Shown here piece after piece: positions 41,366-49,060 of a DNA stretch of 64,000 nt. The translations under genes and the position numbers were made by a program. The DNA is from Bin87 sp965207585 (lineage in GTDB: Bacteria; Chloroflexota; Dehalococcoidia; Lucifugimonadales; UBA3495), in the NCBI GenBank assembly GCA_965207585.1, contig CBDBMT010000003.1, forward strand, positions 2,170,001 to 2,234,000, written 5' to 3'. The notes under the pieces are model-generated. The model had not been told where the DNA came from and did not search any database. It worked only from the letters and a program-made list of their open reading frames with translations. The number at the start of each line of letters is the position of its first letter. The stretch's first letter is position 1.

Positions 41366-42637
41366 CTATGCGCTGGTCACCTTCACCGGAAGGCTCTCCA
41401 CCGCGCGGAAGGTGAGGACGTGGTCGTACTCGACCTCTTCCACCGGGATCTCAAGCTCGACCTTCTCGAAGCGGTTGGCCAGGTTGCGGAAGATCTCCTG
41501 CCCCTCCAGCCGAGCCAAGGTGGCGCCGAGGCAGTGATGAACCCCGCTGCCAAAGGCGACGTGCTGGTTCGGGTACCGTTCGATGTCAAAGTCATCGGCA
41601 CGGTCGAAGACCTTGGGATCGCGGTTGGCGCCTGGGATGAACCAGCGGACCCGGTCATCCTTCTTGATCAACTGGCCGTTCAGCTCGATGTCATCCATGG
41701 CGATGCGCTGGATTGACCGCACCGGCGAATCGTACCGGAGGGCCTCTTCGGTGGCGCGGACGGTCTTCCCTTCCGGATCGGACTTCAGAATCGCCCACTG
41801 GTCCGGGTGCTGGGTGAATGCCAGGGTGCCGTTGCAGATGAGGTTGATCGTGGTCTCGTGTCCGGCGGACAGCAAAAGCATGATGTTGTTTACGGTCATA
41901 TCCCGGTTGAACACGCCCTGCCGCTCACCTTCGCAGACCACGGACATCAGGTCAGTCGCGTCGAAGTTCTCGGGGTTGGTCATCCGGTCCTCGACCATCG
42001 GCGCGATGAAATCCTGCAGGTTCTGCACCGCCTGGGTCAGCGGCTTCATGCGGTCGGGACCCTCGCGGTTGAGGAAGCGCAGGTCCTTGGCCAACTCGCG
42101 CAGCCGCTCCCGCTCGCTGTCCGGGATGCCCAGCATACGCGCGATGACCAGCAAAGGCAGCGGGGTGGCCAGGTCGGCCATCACGTCCATCCTGCCCTTC
42201 GCTTCGACGGCGTCCAGCAACTCGTCGATGGCCGACTGCACCAGGGGCCGCCACATTTCGATGGACTTGGGGGTGAAGTAGCCGTGCATCACCCGGCGCA
42301 TATCGATGTGGTCCGAGCCGCTGACGTCGGGATTGTACCGCTTCTGGTCGTGCTGGATGAACCGGGAGACCTGCCACTTCTTGATGAAGTTATAGAGTTC
42401 CATGTCGTCTTCATCGATGGGCGGGTTGGGCGCGCGCGTGTCCCGCGCGTACACGCTGGACGAGAATGCCTCCGGATGCCGGGTGACCCACACCAGGTGT
42501 TCCCACGAGGTGATCATCCACACCTCGAGCTGCTCGTTGTAATACACCGGCTCGTGCTCGCGCAGCCGGTTGTAAAAGTCGTACGGCTTGTAGATCGCTT
42601 CCGGCGAAAACGGATTGTCGTTGAAGGTGGTTACCAT
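41366..42637 (-). CDS. Cytochrome P450 (tandem paralogue 2)
   Basis: 423 residues. LLLSAGHETTINL (I helix), EEALRYDSPVRSIQRI (ExxR) and FGSGVHHCLGATLARLEGQE with Cys369. Long stretches are nearly identical to paralogue 3 (for example DMRRVMHGYFTPKS, WRPLVQSAIDELLDAV), indicating recent duplication. ATG 42637 with GGAGG about 8 bases upstream; the upstream open frame is the antisense-free tail of the neighbouring gene's spacer and is not needed. Confidence 0.95.
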   Translation of the reverse strand: MVTTFNDNPFSPEAIYKPYDFYNRLREHEPVYYNEQLEVWMITSWEHLVWVTRHPEAFSSSVYARDTRAPNPPIDEDDMELYNFIKKWQVSRFIQHDQKRYNPDVSGSDHIDMRRVMHGYFTPKSIEMWRPLVQSAIDELLDAVEAKGRMDVMADLATPLPLLVIARMLGIPDSERERLRELAKDLRFLNREGPDRMKPLTQAVQNLQDFIAPMVEDRMTNPENFDATDLMSVVCEGERQGVFNRDMTVNNIMLLLSAGHETTINLICNGTLAFTQHPDQWAILKSDPEGKTVRATEEALRYDSPVRSIQRIAMDDIELNGQLIKKDDRVRWFIPGANRDPKVFDRADDFDIERYPNQHVAFGSGVHHCLGATLARLEGQEIFRNLANRFEKVELEIPVEEVEYDHVLTFRAVESLPVKVTSA

Positions 42638-42706
42638 TGGTTGTACCTCCGGTGGTACTTTGACGCGGCTGCCGGCACTGTGCCCGCAACCCTTGTTGAT
42701 GGGCCG

Positions 42707-42712
42707 ATTATA
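42707..42712 (-). promoter_or_regulatory. TATAAT -10 element of P450 paralogue 2
   Basis: Minus-strand TATAAT about 70 bases before ATG 42637, in the 215-base gap that also contains the terminator of paralogue 3. Confidence 0.45.
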
Positions 42713-42790
42713 ACCGATTTTCGCATTGGTGGCAGACGTTCGCGTCTGAATTCGCACCAACTGGGCTGCCGACGGCGCGCTCAGCAAAAG

Positions 42791-42825
42791 GCGGCAGGGA
42801 CGGGCATGACACCCATCCCTGCCGC
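42791..42825 (-). terminator. Terminator of P450 paralogue 3
   Basis: GCGGCAGGGACGGG and CCCATCCCTGCCGC (one G-U/mismatch position) with a 7-base loop; followed on the minus strand by CTTTT. Confidence 0.75.
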
Positions 42826-42852
42826 TGAAAAACCCGGCTGCCCGGCGCGTGG

Positions 42853-44112
42853 TTACGCGTTGGTCACCTTGACCGGCAGCGACTCCAGCGCCCGCAGACC
42901 GATGAGCTGGTCGTATTCCAGTGTCTCGACCGGCACTTCCAGTTCCAGGCTCTCGAAGCGGTTGGCGAGGTTGCGGAAGATCTCCTGCCCTTCCAGCCGC
43001 GCCAGGGTCGCGCCCAGGCAGTGGTGGATGCCGCTGCCGAAGGCCACGTGCATGTTGGGGTAGCGCTCGACGTCGAAGTCGTCCGCCCGGTCGAACACCT
43101 TGGGGTCGCGGTTGGCCCCGGAGATGAACCACCGCACCCGGTCATTCTCCTTGATGTGCTGACCGTTGAGCTCCATGTCCTCCATGGCGATGCGCTGGAT
43201 GGACTTCACCGGCGAGTCGTACCGCAGGCATTCTTCGGTCGCGCGCACCGTCTTGCCCTCCGGGTCAGACTTCAAGATGGCCCACTGGTCGGGGTGCTGG
43301 GTGAAGGCCAGCGTGCCGTTGCAGATCAGGTTGATGGTGGTCTCGTGACCCGCCGAGAGCAGCAGCATCACGTTGTTCACCACCATATCGCGGTCGAAGA
43401 TGCCGCGCCGCGCGCCCTCGGCTACCACCGAGATCAGGTCGTCCTTGGGGTTGGCGATGCGCTCGTCGCATAACGGGCCCAGGTAGTCCTGCAAGTTCTG
43501 CACCGATTCGGATAGAGGGCCCATGCGGTTCGGGCCGGTCCGGTTCAGGTGGCGCAGGTCCTTGGCCAGCCGGCGCATGATGGGCCGGTCGCTGTCCGGA
43601 ATGCCCAGCATCCGGGCGATGACCAGCAGGGGCAGGGGGGTGGCCAGGTCGGCCATCACGTCCATGCGGCCCTTTTCCTGCACAGCGTCAAGCAACTCGT
43701 CGATCGCCGACTGCACCAGCGGCCGCCACATCTCCATGGACTTGGGCGTGAAGTAGCCGTGCATCACGCGGCGCATGTCCACATGGTCAGGCCCGCTGAC
43801 CCCGGGATTGTAGCGCTTTTGGTCGTGCTGGATAAACCGGGAGACCTGCCATTTCTTGATGTAGTTGTAGATCTCCATGTCGTCTTCGTCGATGGGCGGG
43901 TTCGGCGGCCGGGGGTCCCGGGCGAAGACGCTGGACGAGAAGACCTCCGGATGGCGGGTCACCCAGACCAGGTTCTCCCAGTCCGTCACCATCCAGACCT
44001 CGTACTCCTCGTTGTAGTGTACCGGCTCCCAATCGCGCAGCCGCGCGAAAAACTCGTAGGGTTGGTACATCGCTTCCAGGGAGAATGGGTTGTCGTTGAT
44101 CGTGCTAACCAT
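42853..44112 (-). CDS. Cytochrome P450 (tandem paralogue 3)
   Basis: 419 residues. LLLSAGHETTINL, EECLRYDSPVKSIQRI and FGSGIHHCLGATLARLEGQE with Cys365. Closest to paralogue 2. GGAGG about 11 bases before ATG 44112. Flanked by its own TATAAT (44185-44190) and terminator, so it is probably a single-gene unit. Confidence 0.95.
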   Translation of the reverse strand: MVSTINDNPFSLEAMYQPYEFFARLRDWEPVHYNEEYEVWMVTDWENLVWVTRHPEVFSSSVFARDPRPPNPPIDEDDMEIYNYIKKWQVSRFIQHDQKRYNPGVSGPDHVDMRRVMHGYFTPKSMEMWRPLVQSAIDELLDAVQEKGRMDVMADLATPLPLLVIARMLGIPDSDRPIMRRLAKDLRHLNRTGPNRMGPLSESVQNLQDYLGPLCDERIANPKDDLISVVAEGARRGIFDRDMVVNNVMLLLSAGHETTINLICNGTLAFTQHPDQWAILKSDPEGKTVRATEECLRYDSPVKSIQRIAMEDMELNGQHIKENDRVRWFISGANRDPKVFDRADDFDVERYPNMHVAFGSGIHHCLGATLARLEGQEIFRNLANRFESLELEVPVETLEYDQLIGLRALESLPVKVTNA

Positions 44113-44184
44113 TTCCTGCGACCTCCGGTGTGCGACACGCGATTTGCCGACGAAATACGCAGCAAAAGCTGCAATGATGCGGCG

Positions 44185-44190
44185 ATTATA
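44185..44190 (-). promoter_or_regulatory. TATAAT -10 element of P450 paralogue 3
   Basis: Minus-strand TATAAT 73 bases before ATG 44112, at nearly the same distance as in paralogue 2, as expected if the promoter was duplicated with the gene. Confidence 0.45.
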
Positions 44191-44225
44191 TGCTTGCCGC
44201 GCCCGGTGCGCAAGCGATAAAAGCT

Positions 44226-44253
44226 GAGGCCCGGCGAAATTTCGCCGGGCCTC
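44226..44253 (-). terminator. Terminator of P450 paralogue 4
   Basis: Perfect 28-base palindrome GAGGCCCGGCGAAA/TTTCGCCGGGCCTC, followed on the minus strand by AGCTTTT. Confidence 0.8.
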
Positions 44254-44280
44254 GTAACCCTGCAAGGAAATGTGAACCGA

Positions 44281-45567
44281 TTACGACAGGTTCACCGGCA
44301 GGGTCTCCAGCGTCCGGAACGTGATGCTGGAAGTGTAGGTGAGGTCGTCCGGATCGCAGTTCATGTTGAGGTTCGGGAACCGCTCGGCCAGAGCCTTGAA
44401 GGCTTCCTGCCCTTCGAGCCGAGCCAGCGTGGCGCCGAGACAGTGGTGAATGCCGCTGCCGAAGGCCACGTGGGGGTTCGGGTACCGTTCGACGTCAAAG
44501 TCGTCGGGCCGGTCGAACACCTCGGGGTCGCGGTTGGCGGAAGTGACGAACCAGCGCATCCGCTCGTCCTTCTGGATGAGCTTGCCGCCCAACTCGACGT
44601 CCTCGCCGGCGATGCGAGTGATGGACTTGACCGGGGCGTCGTACCGCAGGCATTCCTCGGTGGCGCGGATCATCTTGCCGGCCGGGTCGGTCTTGAACAG
44701 TTCCCACTGGTCAGGGTGGGTCATGAACGCCCGGGTACCGTTGCAGATCAGGTTGATGGTGGTCTCGTGACCGGCCAGGAGCAACAGGATCGCATTGGCG
44801 ACCACCTGCTCTTCGTCCATGATCCGCTGGCCGGCCGCGTTGGTCGTGCGGGCGGCGTCGGTCATCTTGTCCAGCAGGTCGCCGTTGGGGTTGTCCAGGC
44901 GGGCCTTGACCATGGGGCGCAGGTAGTCCTGAAGCTCGGTGATGCCCTCGGACAGCGGCTGCATCCGGTCGGCGTTGCCGCGGCCGATGAACAGCAGCTT
45001 CTCCGCCAGCGAGCGGATGAACTGCCGGTCGTAGGTCTCGATGCCCATCATGGCGGCGATAACCAGCAGGGGCAGGGGCGTGGCGTAGTCGCGCATCACG
45101 TCCATGTGGCCGCGCTCTTCGGCCTCGTCCAGCAACTGTTTGATGGCGGACTGCACCAGCGGGCGCCAGAGTTCCATGGCCTTTGGGGTAAAGTAGCCGT
45201 GGATGACCTTCCGCATGTCGGTGTGGTCCGGGCCGCCGTGCTCGCGAATGTGCTCGTGGGTGCTCACCGCGCGCCGGTCGGTCTGGATGAACCACTGGCT
45301 GAAGAAGTTCCGCACGTCCTCATAGAGGCCCATGTCCGACTCGTCGATCGAAGGGTACGGAGGCAGCGGGTCACGGTAGAAGACCTCGGACGAGAATGCC
45401 TCAGGACGTCGGGTCACCCAGACCAAGTCCTTGTACTTGGTGATGACCCACAGCTTGTAGGGGTCGTTCCAGTGAACCGGGTCCTCCTCGCGCATCCGGC
45501 CGAAGTACGTATACGGGTCCTGGATGACTTCAGGGGAAAACAGGTTTTCGTTAAAGGTGGTAACCAT
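44281..45567 (-). CDS. Cytochrome P450 (tandem paralogue 4)
   Basis: 428 residues. LLLAGHETTINL, EECLRYDAPVKSITRI, FGSGIHHCLGATLARLEGQE with Cys376. Carries an insertion near residue 215-225 (DAARTTNAAGQRIMDE) relative to paralogues 2 and 3. GGGAGG lies about 6 bases before ATG 45567, and a well-formed promoter at 45650-45678 precedes it. Confidence 0.95.
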   Translation of the reverse strand: MVTTFNENLFSPEVIQDPYTYFGRMREEDPVHWNDPYKLWVITKYKDLVWVTRRPEAFSSEVFYRDPLPPYPSIDESDMGLYEDVRNFFSQWFIQTDRRAVSTHEHIREHGGPDHTDMRKVIHGYFTPKAMELWRPLVQSAIKQLLDEAEERGHMDVMRDYATPLPLLVIAAMMGIETYDRQFIRSLAEKLLFIGRGNADRMQPLSEGITELQDYLRPMVKARLDNPNGDLLDKMTDAARTTNAAGQRIMDEEQVVANAILLLLAGHETTINLICNGTRAFMTHPDQWELFKTDPAGKMIRATEECLRYDAPVKSITRIAGEDVELGGKLIQKDERMRWFVTSANRDPEVFDRPDDFDVERYPNPHVAFGSGIHHCLGATLARLEGQEAFKALAERFPNLNMNCDPDDLTYTSSITFRTLETLPVNLS

Positions 45568-45886
45568 AAAGTCCCTCCCGTTGACTTTTCATGGTCAAAC
45601 TCACCGCCGGGCATAGATGACCAGCGGCTATCGTCGCCGCGTTTGGGCAATTGTAGCAATCTGCCTATTTTGGGTCAATTACGATTCGTGCATAGTACCG
45701 TTGCGTTTGCATCGAAGTTATGAATGCAACGATCTCATGCGTACCCGGTTTGCGCCGGGAAGTCGTCAGAATGTTGACGCTTGCCCAGCCGGACGCTGTC
45801 TGTGCTACAATCCGCCAACGAACCAGGTGAACCCGGGGTAAACCGCCCGGAACCGACGGTCAATCAAACCCAGGGAGGTCCAAATC
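45568..45886. other. Divergent gap between P450 paralogue 4 and the selenoprotein gene
   Basis: 319 bases without a gene. Contains the P450 promoter (45650-45678, minus) and, for the plus strand, TACAAT at 45805-45810 about 77 bases before ATG 45887. Confidence 0.6.
45650..45678 (-). promoter_or_regulatory. Promoter of P450 paralogue 4
   Basis: Minus strand TTGACC (45673-45678), 17-base spacer, TACAAT (45650-45655), 83 bases before the start codon. Confidence 0.6.
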
Positions 45887-46519
45887 ATGGCCGAATCCGA
45901 TTTCACCGTTTATTACGACTTTCGTTGACCCTTCGTGTACAACGCTGCCATGTGGTGGGCGAAAGTACGCGAGAATACTGACCACGACATCGCCGTGGAT
46001 CTGAAGCCATTCTCGCTGGTCCAGGTAAATCACGACAACAACAACGACGACGGCTTCAAGTACTGGGAGCAGGACGACTCGGACAACACCTTGCTCGAGC
46101 TCCGCGCCGGCATCGCCGCTCAGCGCCAGGGTGAGGAGATCTTCGATCGCTTCTTCATCAACCTGCTGAAGGCTCGCCACGAAGATCGCATCGACCTGAC
46201 TGACGCGGACGCCATCAACGCCGTGGCCGAGGCCTCCGGCGTCGACATGGGCCAGTTCGCCGAAGACCTGGCCGACCCCGAAGTCCTGAAGGAAATCGGC
46301 GAGAGCCACACCGAGGCGGTGGAAGTCCACGGCGCCTTCGGCGTGCCCCTCTACGTCTTCCCCAACGGCAACTCCGCCTTCGTGAAGATGTTTATCCCGT
46401 CCGACGATGAGTCGGGACCCATCTACGACAACCTGGTCGAGATGATGGCCGACCACAAGCACGTCGGCGAGGTGAAGCGCCCGTCCCCGCCGTGGCCCTA
46501 TGAGGGCGTGCGCGGGTAA
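45887..46519 (+). CDS. DsbA-like thioredoxin-fold protein, probable selenoprotein (in-frame UGA)
   Basis: 210 codons from ATG 45887 (GGGAGG 8 bases upstream), read through a TGA at 45926-45928 (codon 14). The N terminus becomes MAESDFTVYYDFRUPFVYN, where U sits exactly at the first Cys of the DsbA/2-hydroxychromene-carboxylate-isomerase motif (YDFxCPxxY); the second Cys is Val. The rest fits the DsbA fold: a long helical insert and the cis-Pro loop GAFGVPLYVF. A hairpin at 45943-45961 lies 14 bases after the UGA. Without readthrough the protein would lose its first strand and active site. Likely a thiol/selenol oxidoreductase; partner unknown. Confidence 0.8.
45943..45961 (+). promoter_or_regulatory. 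SECIS-like hairpin of the DsbA-like gene
   Basis: CGC-(TG bulge)-CCA, loop TGTGG, TGG-GCG. The apical loop begins 22 bases after the UGA and has G as its second base, matching the general bacterial SECIS geometry. An outer stem CGTGTAC/GTACGCG could extend it. Confidence 0.55.
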
Positions 46520-46534
46520 GCGCGTCCCATACAA

Positions 46535-47248
46535 GTGAGTTCGCCCGGCGCACATCGCCCGGTCTCCGAACTGGAACAAGCCCTGGGCCTGAGTTTTCGG
46601 GACCGGGGCTTGCTCATTCAGGCGCTCACCCACCGTTCGTACGTCAACGAGACCGGCGGCTCGGACACCGATTCGTACGAACGTCTCGAGTTCCTCGGCG
46701 ACGTTGTGGCCCGGCTCATCGTGAGCGAGGAGCTATTTCGACGCCTGCCGGAGTGCGACGAGGGTGGCCTGACCCGGCGCTGGACCGCCCTGCTCAGCCA
46801 GCGCGCCCTCGCCGACGCGGCCCGGGATCTGGGCCTCGCCGAGTACGTTCTTCTGGGGCGCGGGTTCGAAGCGTCGGGCGGGCGGGCCGGCGACGCCGTG
46901 CTGGGCGACGTGATGGAGTCGGTCATCGCCGCGGTCTACCTGGACCAGGGCAACGCCGCTGCCCGTGATTTCGTAATGAGCGCCCTGTCGGAACCACTGG
47001 ACGCGGCCTGCCGGGCCGGCTGGCGGCCGGACAATCCCAAAGCGGAATTGCAGGAGTTGCTGCAAGGGCAGGGCCAACCCACCCCGGTCTATCGCGTAGT
47101 GGCGTCCTCCGGGCCGTCGCATCAACCCAGTTTCGACGTTCAGGTGGCAACTGGAGAGCAGGTACTGGGCTCCGGCGTGGGTTCGAGTAAGAATGCTGCG
47201 GAAGTTGCCGCCGCCCGCGCTGCCCTGGCAGCTCTTTCTGCCGGATGA
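46535..47248 (+). CDS. rnc: Ribonuclease III
   Basis: 237 residues. Double-stranded-RNA endonuclease for rRNA and mRNA processing. Catalytic domain: THRSYVNE, signature ERLEFLGDVV, GDVMESVIAAVYLDQ (acidic metal residues). C-terminal dsRNA-binding domain: NPKAELQELLQGQGQPTPVYRVV and SSKNAAEVAAARAALAAL. GTG start 15 bases after the selenoprotein stop, with no strong ribosome-binding site, so it may depend on translation of the upstream gene. Confidence 0.96.
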   Translation: MSSPGAHRPVSELEQALGLSFRDRGLLIQALTHRSYVNETGGSDTDSYERLEFLGDVVARLIVSEELFRRLPECDEGGLTRRWTALLSQRALADAARDLGLAEYVLLGRGFEASGGRAGDAVLGDVMESVIAAVYLDQGNAAARDFVMSALSEPLDAACRAGWRPDNPKAELQELLQGQGQPTPVYRVVASSGPSHQPSFDVQVATGEQVLGSGVGSSKNAAEVAAARAALAALSAG

Positions 47249-47344
47249 TATCTGCCGTGCCCCGGTGCACGTTGCGGCCCGCGCGGTGGCAAACTGACCG
47301 CCATGGTGCGTATCCCGCCATTTGATTGGCCCGGCGGCGACGGC

Positions 47345-47350
47345 TATAAT
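47345..47350 (+). promoter_or_regulatory. TATAAT -10 element of pdxS
   Basis: Perfect TATAAT 39 bases before ATG 47390, in the 141-base gap after rnc. Confidence 0.5.
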
Positions 47351-47389
47351 GGTTGCAAGCATTAGCATTGTAATTGAGGAGGCGCGCAC

Positions 47390-48283
47390 ATGGTTGCTGA
47401 CGTCCTGACCGGTACCTTTACCGTCAAATCCGGCCACGCCCAGATGCTCAAGGGTGGAGTCATCATGGACGTGGTTACCCCGGACCAGGCCCGCATCGCC
47501 CAGGAAGCCGGAGCGGTGGCCGTGATGGCCCTGGAGCGGGTGCCCGCGGACATCCGGGCCGACGGGGGCGTGGCGCGCATGAGCGATCCGTCCATGATCG
47601 CCGACATCATCAACTCCGTCTCTATACCAGTGATGGCCAAGTGCCGCATCGGCCACTTTGTGGAAGCGCAGATCCTTGAGGCCATGGGCGTGGACTACGT
47701 GGACGAGTCCGAAGTGTTGACCCCGGCCGACGAGCAGCACCACGTCTGGAAGCACGACTATACCGTCCCGTTTGTGTGCGGTTGCCGCGACTTGGGCGAG
47801 GCTCTGCGCCGCATCTCCGAAGGCGCCGCCATGATCCGCACCAAGGGCGAGGCCGGCACCGGCGACGTGGTGGAAGCCGTGCGCCACATGCGGGCCGTGC
47901 AGGATGCCATCCGCAAGTTGCGCAACTTGCCCGACGACGAGTTGGTGGTAGAGGCGCGGGACATGCGCGTCAGCCTTGACCTGCTTATGCAGACCCGCGA
48001 GGAGGGTCGCCTGCCCGTGGTGAACTTCGCCGCCGGCGGCGTGGCCACCCCGGCCGACGCCGCGCTGATGATGCAGCTGGGCGCTGACGGCGTATTCGTG
48101 GGCTCGGGCATCTTCAAGTCCGGCGACCCGGTGCGCCGCGGTCACGCCATCGTCCAGGCGGTCACCCACTACAATGATCCGCACATTCTGGCCGACGTGT
48201 CCAAGGACCTGGGCGAGCCCATGGTTGGGCGCAGCGTCCGCGAGCTGTCCGACCAGGAACTGCTCGCCACCCGCAGCGTCTGA
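47390..48283 (+). CDS. pdxS: Pyridoxal 5'-phosphate synthase lyase subunit
   Basis: 297 residues. Forms PLP from ribose 5-phosphate, glyceraldehyde 3-phosphate and ammonia supplied by PdxT. Hallmarks: GTFTVKSGHAQMLKGGVIMDV, GAVAVMALERVPADIRADGGVARMSDP, PVMAKCRIGHFVEAQILEAMGVDYVDESEVLTPAD, TKGEAGTGDVVEAVRHMR, NFAAGGVATPADAALMMQLG. AGGAGG precedes the ATG. Followed by pdxT, so both subunits are made together. Confidence 0.98.
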   Translation: MVADVLTGTFTVKSGHAQMLKGGVIMDVVTPDQARIAQEAGAVAVMALERVPADIRADGGVARMSDPSMIADIINSVSIPVMAKCRIGHFVEAQILEAMGVDYVDESEVLTPADEQHHVWKHDYTVPFVCGCRDLGEALRRISEGAAMIRTKGEAGTGDVVEAVRHMRAVQDAIRKLRNLPDDELVVEARDMRVSLDLLMQTREEGRLPVVNFAAGGVATPADAALMMQLGADGVFVGSGIFKSGDPVRRGHAIVQAVTHYNDPHILADVSKDLGEPMVGRSVRELSDQELLATRSV

Positions 48284-48340
48284 TCGGGTCCCTATCGATA
48301 CCAACTTATCGAGCTCAAGTCAAAGAGGCTGTTCGGTTAG

Positions 48341-48961
48341 TTGAACATCGGCGTCTTAGCAGTCCAGGGTGATTTCGCGGAGCACTGCCACGTGCTCCGC
48401 AGTGTGGGCGTTACGGCCAGCGAGGTGCGCTTGCCCAAGCACCTCGAGGGCTTGGACGGGCTCATCATCCCGGGGGGCGAGAGCACCACGCTCAGCCGGC
48501 TGATGTCGCTGTACGATCTCCGCGAACCGGTGGCGGACATGGCAAAACGGGGCAAGGCCGTGTGGGGCACGTGCGCCGGCATGATCATGCTGGCGAATGA
48601 AATCACCGAGGAGGACCCGGTGCCGATGGGTCTCATGGACGTGGGCGTCCAGCGCAATGCCTTTGGTCGCCAGGTCGATTCCTTCGAACAGGACCTGCGC
48701 ATCAAAGCGCTGGGTGAGCGGGAGTATCACGCCATATTCATTCGCGCGCCGGTCATAATCCGGGTTGGCGACTCGGTGGAAACCTTGGCCGCGCTTCCAG
48801 ACGGGCGGCCGGTGGCGGTGCAGCAGGGCAACATGATGGCCACGTCGTTCCATCCTGAACTCACTGCCGACGCCCGCATTCACCGCTATTTCGTTTCCCT
48901 GGCCGGCGGACCGGCCTTTGATCCCGACGCTCCTTTGATCGATACGCCCCGTGTCCGCTAG
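48341..48961 (+). CDS. pdxT: Pyridoxal 5'-phosphate synthase glutaminase subunit
   Basis: 206 residues. Class I glutamine amidotransferase giving ammonia to PdxS. NIGVLAVQGDFAEH, LIIPGGESTTLSRLM, nucleophile region GTCAGMIMLA, SFEQDL, FIRAPVI, and the His/Glu pair in SFHPELTAD. TTG start at 48341, 57 bases after pdxS; ribosome-binding site weak. Confidence 0.96.
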   Translation: MNIGVLAVQGDFAEHCHVLRSVGVTASEVRLPKHLEGLDGLIIPGGESTTLSRLMSLYDLREPVADMAKRGKAVWGTCAGMIMLANEITEEDPVPMGLMDVGVQRNAFGRQVDSFEQDLRIKALGEREYHAIFIRAPVIIRVGDSVETLAALPDGRPVAVQQGNMMATSFHPELTADARIHRYFVSLAGGPAFDPDAPLIDTPRVR

Positions 48962-49060
48962 CCGCCGGCCCCGCCAATAACCTGTCATTTCCAAAGTGCC
49001 CGCCAGAACAGATCAGCGATACGCAGCTCCATCAATACTCAGCTCCATCAGGAGGCATAG

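Noticed and set aside
45926..45928. TGA read as an inactivating stop (pseudogene)
   Set aside because: The frame is otherwise intact with a good ribosome-binding site, the UGA is exactly at the redox Cys, and a second gene 6 kb away shows the same arrangement with a similar hairpin.
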